Positions 52,093 through 59,549 of a stretch of 64,000 nt of DNA are shown piece by piece. Where the stretch lies: the NCBI RefSeq assembly GCF_036010665.1, contig NZ_CP108581.1:4383501-4447500 (forward strand), written 5' to 3'. A program made the position numbers and the translations under genes. Position 1 is the first letter of the stretch, and each line of letters opens with the position of its first letter. The stretch is from Microbispora sp. NBC_01189. Its GTDB lineage: Bacteria; Actinomycetota; Actinomycetes; Streptosporangiales; Streptosporangiaceae. The notes beneath the pieces are model-generated. The model ran no database searches and was not told where the DNA came from. It saw only the letters and a list, made by a program, of their open reading frames with translations.

Positions 52093-52240
52093 ACCGGGAA
52101 ACTACGGCGACAGTAGTATGGCCGCAATCCCACATTGTCATGAAATTTGACTTTAACGCGTGAGCCGAGGGGGCGGTGCGGCTGGTGCGGCGCCCTGCGC
52201 TTTACTGACGGGTGAGTTCCGCGAGCGGGGAGGACGCCGA

Positions 52241-53467
52241 ATGAGCCAGGATCTGGACGATGCCCGGGACGAGACGCCGGTCGCCGCGCCGATCCTCGGC
52301 AACGTCCCGGGTTCGTACGCGCTGAGCGTGTTCCGGGAGCGGCATCCAGTGCTGATCAAGCAGGTCAGGGAGGCGTTGCCGTACACGCCGGACCGGCGGC
52401 GCGCGCTCGACCGGCTCCTCGGCGAGGTCGAGCGCGACGTCATGGAGCCGCTGGAGCCGTCCGCGCACGACGGCGCCGCCTGGGCCGAGTGGGGCCGCGG
52501 CAAGATCGGCGGACGCTGGGTCGACGCGCCGTTCCTGTGGGCCGAGAGCTACTTCTACCGGAAGCTGCTGGAGGCCACCGGATACTTCGGCGACGGCCCG
52601 TGGCGGGGAGTCGATCCGTTCGGTCCCCTGAAGCAGGCCGAGCTCGACGGGCCGGACGTGGACGGAGAGCTCGCCGCGCTCGACGAGACCGCCGCGCTGT
52701 CCCCGGACGAGCGGGCCGAGGCGCTCCTGCTCGGCTCACTCTGGGGCAACCGCGCGGACCTGTCCCACGCTGTCACCGCGGCGGGCGGCCACAAGCGCGC
52801 CGAGGGTCTGGTCGTGGACGACGGCCCGCTGCTGCGGGCGCTGCTCGGCGATCTGGCTCCGGCGCGGATCTGCCTGGTCGCTGACAACGCGGGGCGGGAA
52901 CTGCTGCCCGATCTCGTGCTGGCCGACCACCTCCTCGCCCACGGCCTGGCGAGCGAGGTCGCGCTGCACGTCAAGCCGGCTCCCTACTTCGTGTCCGACG
53001 CCACGCCGTCCGACGTGCTCGCGTGCCTGCGGCGGCTCGCCGCGGCCCCCGGCCGGGCGGGGGAGGCCGGCGCCCGGCTCTGGGCGGCGACGGAGGACGG
53101 ACGGCTCACGCCGCGGGCGCATCCGTTCGCGTGCGCCCCGCTGCCGTACGCGGACATGCCGGACGACCTGCGCGGCGAGTTCGCGGCGGCCAACCTCACG
53201 ATCATGAAGGGTGACCTGAACTACCGCAGGCTGACCGGCGACCGGATGTGGCCCCCGGCCACCCCGTTCGCCGAGGTCACCGGCTACTTCCCCGGGCCGG
53301 TCGTCGCGCTCCGCACGCTGAAGTCGGACGCGCTCGTCGGCGTGCCCGAGCGCACCATGGCAGAACTGGACGCGACCGGCCGCTCCTGGCGCACCAGCGG
53401 CACCCACGCCATGATCCAGGGCAGCCGCGGTCTGCCTCTCATCGCCCGCGCTTCGCCTCGGTGTTGA
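52241..53467 (+). CDS. ARMT1/DUF89-type damage-control phosphatase
   Basis: This is a 408-residue protein of the DUF89 family, metal-dependent phosphatases that remove damaged or excess phosphometabolites. Recognisable pieces are SYFYRKLLEATGYF, LLGSLWGNRADLS, LVADNAGRELLPDLVLADHL with the metal-binding Asp-Asn, and IMKGDLNYRRLTGD carrying the conserved Lys/Asp. Length and motif order match subfamily III (ARMT1-like). ATG 52241 follows GGGGAGG. Its last 29 bases overlap the convergent VC0807 gene. Confidence 0.85.
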   Translation: MSQDLDDARDETPVAAPILGNVPGSYALSVFRERHPVLIKQVREALPYTPDRRRALDRLLGEVERDVMEPLEPSAHDGAAWAEWGRGKIGGRWVDAPFLWAESYFYRKLLEATGYFGDGPWRGVDPFGPLKQAELDGPDVDGELAALDETAALSPDERAEALLLGSLWGNRADLSHAVTAAGGHKRAEGLVVDDGPLLRALLGDLAPARICLVADNAGRELLPDLVLADHLLAHGLASEVALHVKPAPYFVSDATPSDVLACLRRLAAAPGRAGEAGARLWAATEDGRLTPRAHPFACAPLPYADMPDDLRGEFAAANLTIMKGDLNYRRLTGDRMWPPATPFAEVTGYFPGPVVALRTLKSDALVGVPERTMAELDATGRSWRTSGTHAMIQGSRGLPLIARASPRC

Positions 53468-54155
53468 CCATCATCATGATCGGCCCGGAACCGAACGCGC
53501 CGGCGAGCACGAGCCCCAGCGCGATGGCGGCGATCAGCAGCACGTTGGACAGCCAGATCATCGTGGAGACCGGCAGCGTGAACGCGCCGGCCAGCCGGAC
53601 CACGCACTCGGCGAACAGCACGCCGCCCCAGATGGCGCTGAACCTCCGCTCGGCCCGGCGGAAGCGGGCCGAGCCCTCCGCGAGCCGCTCCCAGGCCGCC
53701 TCCTTCTCCGCGTTCCCCTTCGTGACGAACGGCCGCATGCCCGCGGTCATCACCGGCCGCCGCGTGAACGCCGAGAGCGTGATCGCCAGACTGAGCACGC
53801 CGCTGAGACCGGAGTCCTTGGCGATCATCATCCGGGCGTCGCCGGTGAGGAAGCTCAGCGCGATGCCCGCCACGTTGACCACGAGCGTCAGCGCGGCCAT
53901 GCCGTTCAGGGTCCGATCGCGGACGATCCCCGCGATCACCCGGACGGCCGGGATCACCCCGCTCACCGCGAGCGCGGTGACCTCGCTCAGCCCGAACGCG
54001 CCGTGCAGCACGTAGTAGCACGCCATCGGAGCGGCGACGTCCAGCGCCAGCGGGACGAGCATCCGGCGGAGGTTGCCCTTCCGCGGCTGAGCGGCGTCCG
54101 GCGGGGTGTCGGGCGGGACGGCCGGCGGGACGGGGGAGGTCAGGGTCTGCGTCAT
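53439..54155 (-). CDS. VC0807-family membrane protein
   Basis: This is a 238-residue protein with about six membrane helices: LVPLALDVAAPMACYYVLHG, MAALTLVVNVAGIALSFLTG, SLAITLSAFTRRPVM and IWLSNVLLIAAIALGLVLAG. The pattern including FSAIWGGVLFAECVVRLAGA is that of the uncharacterised VC0807 family (intracellular-septation-like fold). A Pro-rich hydrophilic N-terminus precedes it. ATG 54155 was chosen over upstream in-frame codons because the family starts near RMLVPLALD. Confidence 0.8.
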   Translation of the reverse strand: MTQTLTSPVPPAVPPDTPPDAAQPRKGNLRRMLVPLALDVAAPMACYYVLHGAFGLSEVTALAVSGVIPAVRVIAGIVRDRTLNGMAALTLVVNVAGIALSFLTGDARMMIAKDSGLSGVLSLAITLSAFTRRPVMTAGMRPFVTKGNAEKEAAWERLAEGSARFRRAERRFSAIWGGVLFAECVVRLAGAFTLPVSTMIWLSNVLLIAAIALGLVLAGAFGSGPIMMMVNTEAKRGR

Positions 54156-54281
54156 CGGCGCGGCTCTTCCGGGGGTGGGCGCTGGTGTCTTCCTGCGCCT
54201 CAAGCCTCCCGGACGCCGGTTCCGCCGGACAGATTCGCCGATCCCGACTCCGGCAGTACAAATGTCCCGGTCGTACGCGGG

Positions 54282-54920
54282 TCAGGCCTTGGCGGCCCCC
54301 TCACGGGCCAGGGCGGCGACGACGCCGAGACCGAGGTAGACGACGCCGCTGCCCCGGTCGAGCCGCCGCCGGGCGCGCGCCGACGACCGCAGCCGCCCGG
54401 CCAGCACCGAGGCGAGCAGCGCGTACGTGCCGTCGCTGGCCATGCCGAGCGCCACCCAGACGGCCCCGAGCACGAGCACCTGCGGCGCCACCGGGCCGCG
54501 CGCGGGATCGACGAACTGCGGCAGGAACGCCAGGAAGAACATCGCGGTCTTCGGGTTGAGCACGTTGACCACGAACCCCTCGCCGAACAGGCGGGTGCGC
54601 GAGGCGACCCTGACCTCGGCGGCCTCCGTCTCCGGCCGCCGCAGCAGCTTGCGGACGCCCAGGTAGACGAGGTAGGCGGCGCCGAGATACTTGACGACGG
54701 CGAACGCCGTGGCCGACGCGGCGAGCAGCGCGGTGATGCCGAGCGCCGCGGCGGCGATGTGCACGAGCGAGCCCGCGTGGACGCCGAGCACCGACACCAG
54801 CCCCGCCCTGCGGCCCTGGGCGACGCTGCGGGTGACGATGTAGAGCACGGCCGGACCCGGCACCATGAGCAGCGCGAGCGTGGCGGCGGCGAAGACGGCG
54901 AGTGCGGGCAGGGTAGGCAT
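54282..54920 (-). CDS. LysE/RhtB-family amino acid exporter
   Basis: This is a 212-residue protein with about six helices. The family motif MVPGPAVLYIVTRSVAQGRR lies near residue 20, and GEGFVVNVLNPKTAMFFLAF is the conserved central segment. It is expected to export amino acids or their derivatives by proton exchange. It lies 47 bp downstream of the methionine aminopeptidase gene on the same strand and may share its transcript. Confidence 0.9.
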   Translation of the reverse strand: MPTLPALAVFAAATLALLMVPGPAVLYIVTRSVAQGRRAGLVSVLGVHAGSLVHIAAAALGITALLAASATAFAVVKYLGAAYLVYLGVRKLLRRPETEAAEVRVASRTRLFGEGFVVNVLNPKTAMFFLAFLPQFVDPARGPVAPQVLVLGAVWVALGMASDGTYALLASVLAGRLRSSARARRRLDRGSGVVYLGLGVVAALAREGAAKA

Positions 54921-54967
54921 GCCTGGATCGTACGGACGCCGCCCTCGCGCGGGCATCCCGATTTTCC

Positions 54968-55735
54968 TCAGAGCAGGGTGAGCACCCGGGGGCCGTCCTC
55001 GGTGATCGCGATCGTGTGCTCCATGTGGGCGGCCCGGCTCCCGTCGGTGGTGTGCAACGTCCAGCCGTCCGCCGCCGTGAGATAGCCGTCCCGGCCGCCG
55101 GCGATGAACATCGGCTCGATGGCCAGCGCCAGGCCGTGCCGCAGGGGATAACCCCGCCCGGGGCGGCCGTGGTTGGGCACCGGCGGGTCCTCGTGCATCC
55201 GGCGGCCGATGCCGTGACCGCCGAAGTCCCTCGGCATGCCGTACCCGGCGTCGCGGGCGACCGCGTCGATCGCCGCGGAGATGTCCCCGATGCGGTTGCC
55301 GACGGTCGCGGCGGCGATCCCCGCGTCGAGCGCCCGCCGGGTCGTGTCGATCAACTCCACGTCGCCGCCGCGGGGGGTGCCGACGACGAAGGTGACGGCG
55401 GCGTCGGCCGTCCAGCCGTCCAGTTCCGCCCCGCAGTCCACGCCGACGACGTCGCCGTCGCGCAGCCGGTAGTCGCCGGGGACGCCGTGCACGATGGCGT
55501 CGTTGACGGACACGCAGACCACCGCGGGGAACGGGGTCGGCGCGAAGTGCGGCCGGTAGCCGAGGAAGGGCGACCGCGCCCCCGCCTCGCGCAGCACCTC
55601 GCGCGCCGTCTCGTCCAGCTCCCTGAGCCGCGTCCCGACGGCGGCGGTCCGGCGTGCGGCGTCGAGCGCGCGGGCGACGACACGCCCCGCCTCCCGCATC
55701 GCGTCCAGCGCGGCGTCGGTCTTGATCTCCACCAT
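54968..55735 (-). CDS. map: Type I methionine aminopeptidase
   Basis: This 255-residue enzyme removes the initiator Met from nascent proteins. All five metal ligands are visible: Asp in GDVVGVDCGAELDGW and TADAAVTFVVG, His in FGGHGIGRRMHEDP, Glu in LAIEPMFIAGG and Glu in AHMEHTIAITEDG. There is no N-terminal zinc-finger extension. It is divergent from a small XRE regulator across a 22-bp palindrome, so unlike a housekeeping map it is probably conditionally expressed; likely a second paralogue. Confidence 0.92.
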   Translation of the reverse strand: MVEIKTDAALDAMREAGRVVARALDAARRTAAVGTRLRELDETAREVLREAGARSPFLGYRPHFAPTPFPAVVCVSVNDAIVHGVPGDYRLRDGDVVGVDCGAELDGWTADAAVTFVVGTPRGGDVELIDTTRRALDAGIAAATVGNRIGDISAAIDAVARDAGYGMPRDFGGHGIGRRMHEDPPVPNHGRPGRGYPLRHGLALAIEPMFIAGGRDGYLTAADGWTLHTTDGSRAAHMEHTIAITEDGPRVLTLL

Positions 55736-55758
55736 GACGTACCCTCCAAGTGGCACCA

Positions 55759-55780
55759 ATACTTATACCGGTATTAGTAT
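55759..55780. promoter_or_regulatory. 22-bp palindromic operator between map and the XRE gene
   Basis: ATACT-T-ATACCGGTAT-T-AGTAT is symmetric at every position except the two single T positions. It is markedly AT-rich against the local background and lies in the 52-bp gap between two divergent starts (55735 and 55788), where a dimeric XRE repressor would block both. Confidence 0.75.
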
Positions 55781-55787
55781 CACGGTC

Positions 55788-56066
55788 ATGGTGAGAGTGC
55801 CCCTGACCCCCGAGGAGCGGCAGCGGGGGGAGCGGTTCGGCGCCCTGCTCCGGCAGGCGCGTGGCGAACGCAGCATGATCGAGGTCGCCGCGGCGGCCGG
55901 CTTGTCGGCGGAGACGCTGCGCAAGATCGAAACCGGCCGCGCGCCGACCCCGGCCTTCTTCACGGTCGCCGCCCTAGCCGCCGCGCTGGGCCTGTCCCTG
56001 GACGAACTCGCCGCCGCCTGCGCGGAAGGCCCGAACGCCGCGGCGGACTTCCGCCGGGCCGGCTGA
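55788..56066 (+). CDS. Small XRE-family transcriptional regulator
   Basis: This is a 92-residue single-domain helix-turn-helix protein: FGALLRQARGERSMIEVAAA, then AGLSAETLRKIETGRAPTPA, with the XRE-type recognition helix, and a last helix GLSLDELAAACAE. There is no ligand domain. It probably binds the adjacent palindrome and represses both itself and the divergent map gene. ATG 55788 is preferred; GTG 55791 is in frame right after it. Confidence 0.88.
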   Translation: MVRVPLTPEERQRGERFGALLRQARGERSMIEVAAAAGLSAETLRKIETGRAPTPAFFTVAALAAALGLSLDELAAACAEGPNAAADFRRAG

Positions 56067-56291
56067 ATCTTTCACCGGACCGCGACCGGGCCGCCCGGCC
56101 GCCGGAGACCGCCTCGGGCGGCGTTCGCCCAGGTGGACCGGCCCGGCGGCGGGCCGCGCGGCCGGTGGGACGAGGGCGGCGGGGCGAGGCCGTCCGGCCG
56201 TGATTCCTGTACAGGCCGGGGAGAAGAAACGACGCTGGGAGCACCGCCGGTGATCGCCGGATGGTCCTGCGGCTTCCTCGTGGAGGTGTCG

Positions 56292-56828
56292 ATGCGACTC
56301 GCCCCCGCCCGCCTGCGTCGGTCGGTCGTTCTCGCGGCCGTCGTGGCCACGGCGTCCGCCGCGGCCGGGCTCGCCGGTCCGGGTGCGGCCGTCGCCGCCC
56401 AGGGGATGGCTTCCACCTCCTCGTGGAGCCCGTCGCCGACCCCCACCTCCACCCCCACGCCGGGCGTCATCGTCACGCCGTCGCACATCGTCGTGCCCGA
56501 GGGCGGTTCGGCGGTCATCCACGTGCGGCTCAGCGGGCGGCCGTCGTACGGCTGGGTGACCGTCGACAGCGAGCCGCTGTCCGGCGACTCCGACCTGCGG
56601 ATCGGCCCCCGGCTGCTCTTCCCCGCGGACGCGTGGAGCACCTGGCAGACCCTCCTCGTCTTCGCGGAGGAGGATGACGACTCGACGAACGGCACCGCCA
56701 CGTTCCTGTCCAGAATCAGTCAGCTTCCCGGCACCGGGACCGCCGTGTGGACCGCCACCGAACTGGACAACGACGCCCCCACGCCGTCGCCGGCGCCTTC
56801 GCCCGCACCCTCGCCCGCGCCGAGCTGA
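56292..56828 (+). CDS. Secreted Calx-beta-like single-domain protein
   Basis: This is a 178-residue exported protein (signal RRSVVLAAVVATASAAAGLA, cleavage near residue 35). A Ser/Thr/Pro linker (PSPTPTSTPTPG) is followed by one beta-sandwich of ~95 residues (VTPSHIVVPEGGSAVIHVRL, SYGWVTVDSEPLSGDSDL, VFAEEDDDSTNGTATFL) that resembles a Calx-beta or cadherin-like repeat with acidic Ca2+-binding loops. A PSPAPSPAPS tail ends it. GGAGG precedes ATG 56292. Its last 109 bp overlap the 3' end of the convergent LysR gene. Confidence 0.7.
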   Translation: MRLAPARLRRSVVLAAVVATASAAAGLAGPGAAVAAQGMASTSSWSPSPTPTSTPTPGVIVTPSHIVVPEGGSAVIHVRLSGRPSYGWVTVDSEPLSGDSDLRIGPRLLFPADAWSTWQTLLVFAEEDDDSTNGTATFLSRISQLPGTGTAVWTATELDNDAPTPSPAPSPAPSPAPS

Positions 56829-57700
56829 GCCCGGAGAAGGGCGGCGACCAGGGCGGCCGTGGCGGGCGGGTCGGGCGGCTCGCCGTACGTGGCCGCGTGG
56901 ACGCGGCGGGCCGGGCCCGGCAGTTCGGAGGTCAGGACGCCGGGATGGCGATGGGCCGACAGCGCCAGCCGGGGGAGGACCGCCACGCCCAGCCCGGCGG
57001 CGACCATCGCCTGCACGGCCACGTAGTCGTCCGTCGTGAACGAGACGCGCGGCTCGAAGCCCGCCTCGGCGCACAGCGCGAGCAGGTGGGCGCGGCACCG
57101 CTCGCAGCCCGCGATCCAGGGGGCTTCGGCGTACGCCGCCAGATCCGCGGCCGGGCTTGGAGTGACCGGGCCGGCGGTCACGAGGAGGCTCGGGTCGTCG
57201 AGCAGGGGGACCAGCCGGACGCCGTCGTCCTCGGGGCCGGTCCCGTCGTACCGGAAGACGACGGCCACGTCGACCTCGCCCGACCGCAGCAGACGCAGCG
57301 CCTCGGGTGGCTCGGCCTCCATCAGGCGCAGGTCCAGCCCGGGATGCTCCTTCGCGAGCCGCGCGGCGGCGGCGGGGACGAACGTGCCGAGGGCCGAGGG
57401 GAACGCGGCCAGCCGTACGCGCCCGGCCCGCAGCCCGACGTGCGCGGACAGCTCGGCGGACGCCGCGTCGAGGCGGCCGAGGATCTCGGCGCCGCGTTCG
57501 GCGAGCAGACGGCCCGCCTCGGTCAGGCGGAGGCCGCGTCCCACCCGCTGCACCAGCTTCGCGCCCGTCTCCGCCTCCAGCCGGGCGAGATGGTGGCTCA
57601 CCGACGGCTGCGAGTAGTGCAGTTCGCGCGCCGCCGCCGTGACCGTGCCCGCCCGGGCCACCGCGACGAGGACACGCAGCCGTACGACGTCGATCGTCAT
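56720..57700 (-). CDS. LysR family transcriptional regulator
   Basis: This is a 326-residue protein: LRVLVAVARAGTVTAAAREL followed by HYSQPSVSHHLARLEAETGA is the LysR HTH, and the effector domain ends near ATAALVAALLRAQLG. The final ~40 residues are a GAGEGAGEGAGDG-type low-complexity tail encoded antisense to the Pro-Ala-Ser repeats of the convergent gene. It is divergent from the threonine ammonia-lyase-like gene (76-bp gap), its probable target. Confidence 0.9.
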   Translation of the reverse strand: MTIDVVRLRVLVAVARAGTVTAAARELHYSQPSVSHHLARLEAETGAKLVQRVGRGLRLTEAGRLLAERGAEILGRLDAASAELSAHVGLRAGRVRLAAFPSALGTFVPAAAARLAKEHPGLDLRLMEAEPPEALRLLRSGEVDVAVVFRYDGTGPEDDGVRLVPLLDDPSLLVTAGPVTPSPAADLAAYAEAPWIAGCERCRAHLLALCAEAGFEPRVSFTTDDYVAVQAMVAAGLGVAVLPRLALSAHRHPGVLTSELPGPARRVHAATYGEPPDPPATAALVAALLRAQLGAGEGAGEGAGDGVGASLSSSVAVHTAVPVPGS

Positions 57701-57776
57701 CTATCAACCATGTCTATCGGTTCCCTCGAACACTTCAGTTGGACGTATCCACCAGTGCCCGGCCACGCTGGTACGC

Positions 57777-58724
57777 ATGACAGGCATTCGCGACATTCTG
57801 GATGCTCGGCGGCTCATCGCCCACCAGCTCCCCGAGACGCCCATGTGGTCCTATCCGGTGCTCGACGCCGCGGTCGGCGCAGAGGTGTCCGTCAAGCACG
57901 AGAACGTGCAGCCCACGGGGGCGTTCAAGGTGCGTGGCGGCATCACGCTGCTGGCCCGGATGGCCGACCGCGGTCGCGGGGTCGTCACGTACTCCACCGG
58001 CAACCACGCCCAGTCGATCGCGTACGCGTCCCGTCTGTACGGCGTGCCCTGCGCGGTGCTGATGCCGGAGAACCCGAACCCGGCCAAGGTGGCGGCGGTC
58101 GAGGCGCTCGGGGCGACCGTCGAGGTCCGGGGCGCGACGATGGTGGAGACCGCCGGGCACGCCCGCGATCTCGCCGAGCGCACCGGACGCAGGCTGATCG
58201 GCCCGGCCGACGAGCCGGACATCATCGCCGGGGTCGGCACACTCTACGCCGAGATGTTCGCCGCCCGGCCGGACCTCGACGCGGTCTTCGTGCCCGTCGG
58301 CAGCGGCACCGGAGCGGCGGCGGCGTGCCTGGCCGCCGCCGCGCTCGCGCCCGGCTGCCGGGTGATCGCCGTCCAGTCGGCGCAGGCCCCCGCCGCGCAC
58401 GACTCGTGGCGGCTGAACGCACTGGTGAACAGGCCGGTCAAGACCGTCGTGGAAGGGCTCGCCACGGGCTCGGCGTTCGCGACGCCCCAGGCCGTGATGC
58501 GGGCGCGGCTGGACGACTTCGTCCTGGTCGGCGATGACGACATCCTGCGGGCCCAGCGGATGCTGCTCGGCGAGGCCCACACGCTCGCCGAGGGAGCGGG
58601 CGCGGCCGCCCTCGCCGGGCTGCTGGCCCGGCGCGAGGAGTTCGCCGGGCGGCGGGTCGCCGTCGTCTGCACGGGCGGCAACGCCGGCCCGGCCGAGCTC
58701 GCCCGCCTCCTCGCCACCCTGTGA
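57777..58724 (+). CDS. Threonine/serine ammonia-lyase-like PLP enzyme
   Basis: This 315-residue fold-type II PLP enzyme has the cofactor Lys in HENVQPTGAFKVRGG, a substrate loop TYSTGNHAQSIAYAS and the phosphate-binding Gly loop PVGSGTGAAAACLAAA. AEGAGAAALAGLL and VVCTGGNAG are also typical. It should deaminate L-threonine or L-serine to the 2-oxo acid and ammonia. There is no C-terminal ACT domain, so it is the catabolic or hydroxy-amino-acid type rather than feedback-inhibited IlvA. The divergent LysR gene is its probable regulator. Confidence 0.88.
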   Translation: MTGIRDILDARRLIAHQLPETPMWSYPVLDAAVGAEVSVKHENVQPTGAFKVRGGITLLARMADRGRGVVTYSTGNHAQSIAYASRLYGVPCAVLMPENPNPAKVAAVEALGATVEVRGATMVETAGHARDLAERTGRRLIGPADEPDIIAGVGTLYAEMFAARPDLDAVFVPVGSGTGAAAACLAAAALAPGCRVIAVQSAQAPAAHDSWRLNALVNRPVKTVVEGLATGSAFATPQAVMRARLDDFVLVGDDDILRAQRMLLGEAHTLAEGAGAAALAGLLARREEFAGRRVAVVCTGGNAGPAELARLLATL

Positions 58725-58731
58725 GTGCCGG

Positions 58732-59502
58732 TCAGGGGCCGAGGTCCCGGCGGGTCGCCTCCTCGACCTCGTGCAGGCTCTGCCGGGTGAGTTCGAGCTC
58801 GGTCGTCAGGTCGTTCAGGGCCTGGCCGCCGCCGTCCGCGCCGTCCGCGCCGCCGGAGGTCGCGGTCATGGCGGAGATCTCGACGGCCCGCGCGACCAGG
58901 CCCTCCAGGCTGATGGCGCCGGACTCCAGCCGGGCGAGCACCCGTTCCCGCGCGCCCGACAGCCGTCCGTACACCTCACGCTGCGCGTCCAGCGCGGCGA
59001 TCGACCGGTCGAGCTCGCCCGCGACCTCCTCCCGGGCCGTACGGCGGGCCTGCGTGAGCCGGGCGCGCTCCTGATCGAGGAAACGGGGGTCGAAGCGGGC
59101 GAGGGCGGACCCGGTGACGGAGGCGTGCCCGGCCAGCCGCCGCAACGTGCCGACGGTGTCGTCCACCTGCGGGCGCATGTCCGCGATCCGGTCGAGCAGG
59201 ATCTGCCCGCGCATGGAGGCGGTCAGGTCGGCGAACGACCCGGCGGCGCGCTCGGCCCGCCGCAGCCAGGCCTCCTCCGCGCTGCCGCGGGCGACGGGCG
59301 GCCCCTTCGGCTCGGGCGGCTCGGCGCGGCTCTCGCCTCCCGTGGACTGCCACGCGGAGGCGAAGGCCTTGGTGAGCCACACCACCACGCCGGCGACGGC
59401 CGCCCCCGCCGGATGGACGTCGACCGCCCAGGCCGCGCCCGCGGCCGTGGCGCCCAGGAGCAGCGCCCAGGGGTCGCGCAGTTCCTCGGTGAAGCGGGAC
59501 AA
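58732..59502 (-). CDS. Membrane-anchored coiled-coil protein next to VWA gene
   Basis: This is a 256-residue protein. Start is TTG 59502, supported by GGGAG 5 nt upstream; no ATG or GTG is better placed. The N-terminus has one or two helices (PWALLLGATAAGAAWAVDV, AGAAVAGVVVWLTKAF). Residues ~75-256 are charged and helical with coiled-coil character (ERAAGSFADLTASMRGQILL, RARLTQARRTAREEVAGELD, LTTELELTRQSLHEVEEAT). It begins 47 bp after the VWA protein gene stops and is probably co-transcribed with it. Family not recognised; the layout recalls cytoplasmic partners of stress-associated membrane complexes. Confidence 0.65.
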   Translation of the reverse strand: MSRFTEELRDPWALLLGATAAGAAWAVDVHPAGAAVAGVVVWLTKAFASAWQSTGGESRAEPPEPKGPPVARGSAEEAWLRRAERAAGSFADLTASMRGQILLDRIADMRPQVDDTVGTLRRLAGHASVTGSALARFDPRFLDQERARLTQARRTAREEVAGELDRSIAALDAQREVYGRLSGARERVLARLESGAISLEGLVARAVEISAMTATSGGADGADGGGQALNDLTTELELTRQSLHEVEEATRRDLGP

Positions 59503-59549
59503 GGTGGCTCCCGTTCTGGAAGTCGGAGATCGTTCGGAAGTGGGGTCGT

